A stretch of DNA of 5,946 nucleotides from JAMORN01 sp027063545 [NCBI: bacterium] (lineage in GTDB: Bacteria; JAMORN01), in the NCBI GenBank assembly GCA_027063545.1, contig JAMORN010000163.1:1-5946 (forward strand), read 5' to 3'. Under the pieces are notes generated by a model. That model had not been told where the DNA came from. It did not search any database and saw only the letters and a list, made by a program, of their open reading frames with translations. Position numbers and translations under genes: made by a program. Shown here one piece after another: positions 1 through 4,936 of this stretch; within the stretch, counting starts at the first letter, position 1, and every line of letters starts with the position of its first letter.

Positions 1-1043
1 ATATCCATTATTGCTTCCTTAAGTTTATAAGCCTTATTCTGGGACTTACCTATAGTAGAGTCCCATCTTTTTTCATATAATTTCAATTTAGATTCCGATA
101 AATCATTTGCTTTTAAAGCCTCAATTGCCACTTCTGCTGCTATTTTGGCAGCATTCAACCCATATGTAATTCCTCCGCCACTTATAGGATTCACCTGTCT
201 AGCTGCATCTCCTATAATCATAAAATTATTTTTTACCAACTTAGGAGCTCTTCTTGCTACAGGCACAGCACCTGTTATAAAATTTAAAACCTTTGCTTGT
301 GGATAAAATTTTTCCATAAAAGAATCTAACAATACCTTTGGAGAATATTTTACAGCTTCTGTTCCTATAATACCAAGACCAATATTAGCAGTATTTTTAG
401 ATTTAGGGAATACCCATACATATCCTCCCGGAGCATACTCTTTATTTACATAAAAAATAGCTGATGGTTCTTTTATATCAATATTATAAACAAAATATTG
501 AGCACATATCTCTATATCATTTAAAGGTAAACTTGTATCTATACCATAATCTCTTGCTACTTTACTTTCAACTCCATCTGCTGCAACTATTAATCTTGCA
601 TAAAGTTCCTTTTCTCCAGTCATTGTTATAGCTTTTACCCCTACAACCCTTCCATTATCATCTAAAATTAAATTCTTTACATAATACTTTAAAAAGAAAA
701 CTCCTCCATTATCCATTGCAATAAATCCTAAAGCCTTATCAAAAATCTTTCTATCTAAAATTAAGGCATAATTATCGCCTAAATCCAATTTAACTTGATA
801 AAGACTTGGGGAATAAATTGTTGCAGAATTAAGTTCATAACTTACCCATCTATCATCAAAATAACCACCTAAAGCCATTTTTAATCCACCAATACCAACA
901 CCTTCACCACATCTAACGGGAACTCCTATCTCTCTATCTTTTTCTAATACAGCTACCTTAAATCCTGCTTCTGCTACTTTACTAGCAAAAAAATTCCCAA
1001 CAGGCCCTGCTCCAACAACTATAACGTCGAATTCTCTATTCAT
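1..1043 (-). CDS. Geranylgeranyl reductase family FAD-dependent oxidoreductase (3' end outside window)
   Basis: This flavoprotein of the geranylgeranyl reductase (GGR) family would reduce double bonds of a polyprenyl chain, on a lipid, quinone or polyprenyl phosphate, probably at the cytoplasmic membrane face. The 347 visible residues show an N-terminal Rossmann FAD site GAGPVG (residues 11-16), the family signature VRCGEGV (43-49), the substrate-side motif YVWVFPK (208-214), and the second FAD motif GDAARQVNPISGGGI (278-292). The CGEG and YxWxFP motifs separate GGR-type enzymes from general FAD monooxygenases. The ATG has a good Shine-Dalgarno site, AAAGGA at 1052-1057, 8 nt upstream. The gene follows the ferredoxin gene by 17 nt, so ferredoxin is the likely electron donor. 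The C-terminal part is cut by the window edge, not broken. Family assignment is secure; the substrate (archaeal-type ether lipid, menaquinone side chain, dolichol-like chain) is not determined. G+C is higher than in the membrane-protein genes upstream. Confidence 0.9.
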   Translation of the reverse strand, partial: MNREFDVIVVGAGPVGNFFASKVAEAGFKVAVLEKDREIGVPVRCGEGVGIGGLKMALGGYFDDRWVSYELNSATIYSPSLYQVKLDLGDNYALILDRKIFDKALGFIAMDNGGVFFLKYYVKNLILDDNGRVVGVKAITMTGEKELYARLIVAADGVESKVARDYGIDTSLPLNDIEICAQYFVYNIDIKEPSAIFYVNKEYAPGGYVWVFPKSKNTANIGLGIIGTEAVKYSPKVLLDSFMEKFYPQAKVLNFITGAVPVARRAPKLVKNNFMIIGDAARQVNPISGGGITYGLNAAKIAAEVAIEALKANDLSESKLKLYEKRWDSTIGKSQNKAYKLKEAIMD

Positions 1044-1060
1044 ATATATTATCCTTTAAC

Positions 1061-1234
1061 TTATTTTTCTATTTTTAAAGCCTTTGTCGGACAAATCTTT
1101 ACACAAATACCGCACTCTGTGCATTTAGATTCTAATACTTCAAAATGATTTTCATATAAATTTATAGCATTAAAGGGACAAACTGCTACACATGCCCCAC
1201 AAAAATCACATTTTTTTGTATCACATATTAACAT
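1061..1234 (-). CDS. Small 2[4Fe-4S] bacterial-type ferredoxin
   Basis: This is a 57-residue electron carrier, too short for many gene finders. Two classical cluster motifs are visible: C9-x2-C12-x2-C15-x3-C19-P and C38-x2-C41-x2-C44-x3-C48-P, so it should bind two low-potential [4Fe-4S] clusters. One further Cys lies at position 4. The length is normal for clostridial-type ferredoxins and there is no signal peptide, so it is cytoplasmic. The ATG starts 3 nt after the TPR gene stop, and its Shine-Dalgarno site lies inside the last codons of that gene. The reductase gene starts 17 nt downstream. From this context I infer that it feeds electrons to the GGR-type flavoprotein, as described for the ferredoxin and geranylgeranyl reductase of Methanosarcina acetivorans. 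Fold and cofactors are near certain; the partner is inferred. Confidence 0.95.
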   Translation of the reverse strand: MLICDTKKCDFCGACVAVCPFNAINLYENHFEVLESKCTECGICVKICPTKALKIEK

Positions 1235-1237
1235 TTT

Positions 1238-2260
1238 TTAATCCTCTTTTAATTTTTTCTTTATAGATTCATAAATTTTTTTTAATTTTTCTTTATCTTT
1301 TTTTGAAAAAGTATTATTGTTATAAAAGTAAAATAATTTTTTATATAAATCAAAAGCTGCTTGAGTTTTATTTAATTTTTCTAACACAATAGCCTTTTCA
1401 TACATTAAAACAAACCAATTATAAGGATATTTATCTTTTATTTTATCATAAAATTCCAGTAATCTGTTTGTGTAAAACAAAAATTTATTATGTTTATTCC
1501 ATTTCTTATAAAGCTTTATAAAATCCCATAAATATAATCTATCTCTATTATTGTTTTCATATCCTTTTTTTATTATAGCCTCAGCGATTTTATAATCTCC
1601 TTCTTCAATATATATACCTATTAATGTATGAATAGCCATCTCCTTAGAAAAAAGGCTATTATCTATTGCCTTCCTTAATAAATAAATAGCTTTCTTTTTA
1701 TTTGTTTTTTCCCTTATACCTAACCACCATAACTTTTCTCCTATTTTCCCTTTACCATAATAATAAAATCCTAAATAATAATAAGCATCATAAAGAGTTG
1801 AATCTATGTTAATGCTTCTTTTAATATTTTCTATCCCATCAAATGCATATAATATTCCTTTTAACTGATCATTATCTATCATATAAGCCCCTTTTACAAT
1901 TTTAATAGCTCCTAAATAATATTCCTTCCAAGCATCATTCTTATATAATTTAGCTAAGGAATCAGTTATTCTCATATAATATAACATATCCTTCTCTTTA
2001 AAATTAGAAGCATAATCTAACATAATAGCCCCATATAATAATGTTTTTAAATAGTAGCCTATAGGATCATTAGGATATTTTTTTATTAAAATGTTGTATA
2101 AACTATCCACTCTATTATAATCTTGATATGTTAAATAATATATAGATTTTTTGATTAAAATGGAATCTTTATCCCACCATATTGGAGAATCTGCATATAT
2201 AGAGATACTATAAATATTTACCACAAAGAAAGATATTATAATAATCCAAATCTTTTTAAT
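1238..2260 (-). CDS. Exported TPR-repeat protein, probable ATT start
   Basis: This is a probable periplasmic or outer-membrane-facing TPR protein of about 340 residues whose function I do not recognise. A start at GTG 2224 would remove the positive N-terminus and most of the hydrophobic segment. The frame stays open upstream, and an ATT at 2258-2260 follows GGGAG (2267-2271) by 6 nt. From there it reads M-K-K-I-W-I-I-I-I-S-F-F-V-V and ends in IYA-D near residue 23, a textbook signal peptide. Helical pairs with TPR character lie near residues 33-72, 144-170, 188-225 and 285-318. The middle repeat contains a Tyr-rich stretch and WWLGI, and the C-terminus is very Lys-rich. This resembles uncharacterised TPR proteins I associate with FCB-group bacteria (memory only). 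The 5' end overlaps the deacetylase gene by about 25 nt, suggesting translational coupling. TPRs usually bind protein partners; none can be named here. Confidence 0.75.
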   Translation of the reverse strand: MKKIWIIIISFFVVNIYSISIYADSPIWWDKDSILIKKSIYYLTYQDYNRVDSLYNILIKKYPNDPIGYYLKTLLYGAIMLDYASNFKEKDMLYYMRITDSLAKLYKNDAWKEYYLGAIKIVKGAYMIDNDQLKGILYAFDGIENIKRSINIDSTLYDAYYYLGFYYYGKGKIGEKLWWLGIREKTNKKKAIYLLRKAIDNSLFSKEMAIHTLIGIYIEEGDYKIAEAIIKKGYENNNRDRLYLWDFIKLYKKWNKHNKFLFYTNRLLEFYDKIKDKYPYNWFVLMYEKAIVLEKLNKTQAAFDLYKKLFYFYNNNTFSKKDKEKLKKIYESIKKKLKED

Positions 2261-3006
2261 AAAACACTCCCTTTTGAAAATTGCAAATAGAGTTTTTCAT
2301 TTAAACTATTAAAAAAATTTATTAATCTATTTTTCTTTAATATTTTATAATATAAAGTATACTTATTGTCAAAAATTATTCCTGTATTTGCTATTAATAA
2401 ATTATTATCTCTAATTCCTAAATTAGAGTTTATTGAGAAAATAAATCTATAATAATTCTTTGCTATATTCAAAGAAAATTTATCTATTACTCCAAAAGGC
2501 GGAGAAAATGATATAACATCTACATTAAATTTTTTTTCTAAAATATATTTTGAATCCTTTAACTCTTTTTCTAATTGGGAATACTCTAAATAACTTAATG
2601 GTTTATGAGTTAAAGAATGAGAGCCTATAGAATAACCTCTACTTATGAATTCTTTAATTGTTTCATAATCCAAGGATTTTCTTTTTTTACCTATTACATC
2701 CCATAAAAAATATTCTCCTATGTAATTGCCTATAACAAATAGTATACCCTTGAAATCTTTGGGTATACTATTTGATGTAATTAAAAAATTTAAACTTTCC
2801 TCAGCATCATCAAAAAAAATTATCACGCCTTTAGAGTTTATTTTATTATTTAAAATATCAATATCCGTATAAAAATTATACCCACTTTCTTTTATCAGCC
2901 ATAAAAAATCTATAAACTCATTTCTATCCACCTTATTTCCTAAAAAATAAAGGCCTTTATCTTTAAAACCATGAAACCCTATAATGGAAATATTCTTAAT
3001 ATCCAT
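2236..3006 (-). CDS. NodB/CE4-like polysaccharide deacetylase family protein
   Basis: A 256-residue protein of the NodB homology (carbohydrate esterase 4) family, which removes N- or O-acyl groups from sugars using a divalent metal. Visible motifs are FFDDA (64-68; family TFDDG, catalytic base D66 and metal ligand D67), SHSLTH (129-134; metal-binding H130 and H134), and SPPFG (168-172; family RPPYG). The usual Arg of the third motif is Ser. No His occurs after H134, so the general-acid His of the C-terminal motif is missing or replaced. There is no signal peptide or membrane segment, so it is probably cytoplasmic, unlike the exported peptidoglycan deacetylases. A lipid-linked sugar is a possible substrate, as for the ArnD deformylase of the same fold, but that is inference. 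ATG directly follows the UbiA stop (TAGATG), with GGGA 6 nt before the stop/start junction. A long hairpin lies within the gene. Confidence 0.8.
   Translation of the reverse strand: MDIKNISIIGFHGFKDKGLYFLGNKVDRNEFIDFLWLIKESGYNFYTDIDILNNKINSKGVIIFFDDAEESLNFLITSNSIPKDFKGILFVIGNYIGEYFLWDVIGKKRKSLDYETIKEFISRGYSIGSHSLTHKPLSYLEYSQLEKELKDSKYILEKKFNVDVISFSPPFGVIDKFSLNIAKNYYRFIFSINSNLGIRDNNLLIANTGIIFDNKYTLYYKILKKNRLINFFNSLNEKLYLQFSKGSVLLKRFGLL
2267..2271 (-). promoter_or_regulatory. Shine-Dalgarno site deciding the ATT start of the TPR gene
   Basis: On the minus strand the sequence AAAAGGGAG lies 6 nt before the ATT at 2258-2260 and well upstream of the GTG at 2224. It sits inside the last codons of the deacetylase gene. 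Its spacing fits the ATT and not the GTG, which is 42 nt further down. No ATG, GTG or TTG occurs in frame between this site and the GTG. Confidence 0.6.
2736..2774. repeat. Perfect 14-bp inverted repeat with 11-nt loop inside the deacetylase gene
   Basis: The arm CAAATAGTATACCC at 2736-2749 is the exact reverse complement of 2761-2774, separated by 11 nt. Each arm also contains the palindrome GTATAC. In the mRNA it would form a stable stem over deacetylase codons 77-91 (S-N-S-I-P ... G-I-L-F-V). No U-tract follows the right arm on the transcribed strand, so it is not a typical intrinsic terminator. Confidence 0.85.
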
Positions 3007-3957
3007 CTATTTTCCCAGTTTAGGATATATAGTATTATGTCTTAATTTATAATATATTAGTGTTATTATGTAAAAGAAAAGGTAAGTAATCAATAAATAA
3101 GGAAAAAAAATAGATGTTATAAGCATTAATACACCACCCCCAATTTGATAAGTATAATATAAAGAAAACTCTTTATATTTAAAGATAAATGGTAGCATAT
3201 AAGAAAAAATTGATGATATTGATGATAATATAACTATCAAATTTTTAGTCTTAACTCCCAATATAAGAGAGATAATCAAAAAAATAATTGATAAAATCAA
3301 AGATTTCTTTATACCAATAAAAATAGGAGTTGTAATCTTTCCATTTTTTAGATCTCCCTTAATATCTGGTAATGTAGAACCTATGCTTCCAGCTCCCATA
3401 AGAAAAAAATAAGCAACTATATTCAAAAATATATCCTGCTGGAAAATCATATTAAATTTAAATGTATAAGTAGATGAGACATAACCTAAAATAACAGAAA
3501 CTACCCCATATCCTAGAGCATTGGATAAAAAATCTAGAAATGGTCTTCCTGTAAAATAAAATGGCTTGTTGTTATATAGATAGCCTATAATTAAAGCAAT
3601 AAAATATAAAATTGCATAGTATATAAAATTGTTAGAAAAAGATATTATAGTAAACCCCACAATTATATAAAAAAATTCAACAACCTTAGCTAATTTAATA
3701 TTTTTTATTTCTATAAATCCTGGGCCTCTATTAACTTTATCAACCTCATAATCATTTATTCTATTGGATAAAAATATAGATAACATTACAAATGAAAATC
3801 CTATTATATTTAATAAAAAATCTTTATTAATATCAAAATAAAAATGTAGAGTTGATAAATCTTTATCCAATAAAAATCCTAAAACCATAAATAAATATAC
3901 TGTTGGTAAAAGTATCGGACGAGATAAAAAAAATATATCAATTAACTTAATTATCAA
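3007..3957 (-). CDS. UbiA-superfamily prenyltransferase (second of a tandem pair), TTG start
   Basis: This integral membrane prenyltransferase of 316 residues transfers a polyprenyl chain from its diphosphate to an acceptor. Both Mg-diphosphate motifs are present: NxxxDxxxD as N65, D69, D73, and DxxxD as D198, D202 followed by G207-K. The loop after the mid-protein helix reads YNNKPFYFTGRPFLD (128-142), matching the usual Y-x-P-x-x-x-K/x-G-R-P region. About nine hydrophobic helices are visible, the normal UbiA topology. It starts at TTG 3955-3957, with AGGAG at 3967-3971 inside the end of the upstream UbiA gene; the first in-frame ATG comes only after more than 20 codons and would cut the first helix. 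It lies 4 nt after that gene and abuts the deacetylase gene. It ends in a Y-Y-K-x-R-x-N-x-x-Y-P-x-L signature shared with its neighbour. Family is sure; acceptor (glycerol phosphate lipid, quinone precursor, other) is unknown. Confidence 0.88.
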   Translation of the reverse strand: MIIKLIDIFFLSRPILLPTVYLFMVLGFLLDKDLSTLHFYFDINKDFLLNIIGFSFVMLSIFLSNRINDYEVDKVNRGPGFIEIKNIKLAKVVEFFYIIVGFTIISFSNNFIYYAILYFIALIIGYLYNNKPFYFTGRPFLDFLSNALGYGVVSVILGYVSSTYTFKFNMIFQQDIFLNIVAYFFLMGAGSIGSTLPDIKGDLKNGKITTPIFIGIKKSLILSIIFLIISLILGVKTKNLIVILSSISSIFSYMLPFIFKYKEFSLYYTYQIGGGVLMLITSIFFPYLLITYLFFYIITLIYYKLRHNTIYPKLGK

Positions 3958-3961
3958 TAAT

Positions 3962-4936
3962 TTATTCTCCTGTTAATGAAGGATAATTTTTATTAAATCT
4001 ATATTTATAATAGATTTTTGAAATTAAATATGTAAAAAGTACCACAATCAAATACCATTTATAATAAAAAAATAAAGAAATTGTTACAAAAGCTACTGAA
4101 GTCTTAAATGCTATAAAAATAATCTTTTTATTATCATCTCTTAGAAGGTATAAATATACTAAAAGACTACCCAATACACCTATAATAAAAGGACAACTTT
4201 TTTCTATTATATCACTTCTCATCAAAAATATACTCAAAAAAGCTAATAACATAAATAAAATAGAGACTTTTATTGTAATATCTTTCCCATATTTTACTAC
4301 AAACGTAATTTTTCCCGCCTTTCTATCTCCTTGCTCATCAACTATGGTTGTTAATAAAAATATAGCAGCATTACCAAAGGTCATAGGCAAAGAATATATA
4401 AAAGCTTCTTTAGAAATATGAGTAATAGATATCCAACCTGCAAGAAATGTTACAAGTCCATGTCCCAAACTATCTGCTAAAAGACCTAATATAGGCTTAT
4501 TTTTCCATAAAAAAGGTGGAAGATTATAAGTTACTCCAAAAAAAGATGCCATAAAAAATACTAAAACAATATCCCATCTACTATAAAATATTCCCATATA
4601 TAAAGCATATAAATTTGATATAGAAAACAAAAGAATAGATAATATTATTGCATGGGATTTAGGTACAACATTTTCCGATATTAAAAATAATTTTTTATTT
4701 AATTTGTCTGTTTCTATATCATTCAGCTGATTAAAGATATAATAACTAGATACAGCTAGAGAAAAAAATATAATATTAAAAAAAAATTCTTTATTAAAAA
4801 ATGGAGATATATTATTACCTGAAAATAAAGCTCCATAATAATAACCAAATAAAAAAACCGTCCAAACAGGTACTAACAAAAATAGCCTCATTAAAAAAAG
4901 ATAATCTATAAATAATCTAAAATAATTTTTCATCAT
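3962..4936 (-). CDS. UbiA-superfamily prenyltransferase (first of a tandem pair)
   Basis: A 324-residue polytopic membrane prenyltransferase. The first diphosphate/Mg motif is N69-QLN-D73-IET-D77 and the second is D200-EQG-D204-RKAGK, both complete, so it should be active. The sequence YNLPPFLWKNKPILG (137-151) is the conserved cytoplasmic loop between them. About nine transmembrane helices are visible. Downstream of the first motif the family's common R-P-x-x-S-G region is replaced by NKKLFLISE, so it is not a standard MenA or UbiA sequence. The start ATG overlaps the TGA of the upstream sensor gene (ATGA, 4 nt) with no clear Shine-Dalgarno site, which implies translational coupling; a second ATG follows immediately and could be used instead. 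It is a diverged paralog of the next gene, with the same C-terminal signature (YYKYRFNKNYPSL, 310-322). Candidate roles are a digeranylgeranylglyceryl-phosphate-synthase-like or quinone prenyltransferase; the sequence alone does not decide. Confidence 0.88.
   Translation of the reverse strand: MMKNYFRLFIDYLFLMRLFLLVPVWTVFLFGYYYGALFSGNNISPFFNKEFFFNIIFFSLAVSSYYIFNQLNDIETDKLNKKLFLISENVVPKSHAIILSILLFSISNLYALYMGIFYSRWDIVLVFFMASFFGVTYNLPPFLWKNKPILGLLADSLGHGLVTFLAGWISITHISKEAFIYSLPMTFGNAAIFLLTTIVDEQGDRKAGKITFVVKYGKDITIKVSILFMLLAFLSIFLMRSDIIEKSCPFIIGVLGSLLVYLYLLRDDNKKIIFIAFKTSVAFVTISLFFYYKWYLIVVLFTYLISKIYYKYRFNKNYPSLTGE
3967..3971 (-). promoter_or_regulatory. Shine-Dalgarno site supporting the TTG start of the second UbiA gene
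   Basis: AGGAG on the minus strand lies 9 nt before TTG 3955-3957. It is formed by the last Thr-Gly-Glu codons of the upstream UbiA gene, so the second UbiA gene is read by ribosomes re-entering at the end of the first. Confidence 0.6.

Noticed and set aside
1-1043. Reductase as a truncated pseudogene
   Set aside because: The frame is open to the window edge with all N-terminal and FAD motifs intact; it is simply cut by the window.
1238-1420. Long T/A-rich runs as a regulatory or low-complexity element
   Set aside because: They are explained by the Lys-rich C-terminus of the TPR protein in a very AT-rich genome.
2222-2224. GTG as the start of the TPR gene
   Set aside because: It has no Shine-Dalgarno site at proper distance and would delete the Lys pair and most of the hydrophobic core of a convincing signal peptide.
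2736-2774. Inverted repeat as an intrinsic terminator
   Set aside because: No run of U follows the stem on the transcribed strand, the stem lies in mid-gene, and the following genes are tightly linked to the same transcript.
4931-4936. TGA read as a sense codon (recoded genetic code), fusing the sensor to a downstream frame
   Set aside because: Two TGA codons stand in tandem at the sensor end, the UbiA frame starts right there with ATG, and Trp is encoded by TGG in all genes.
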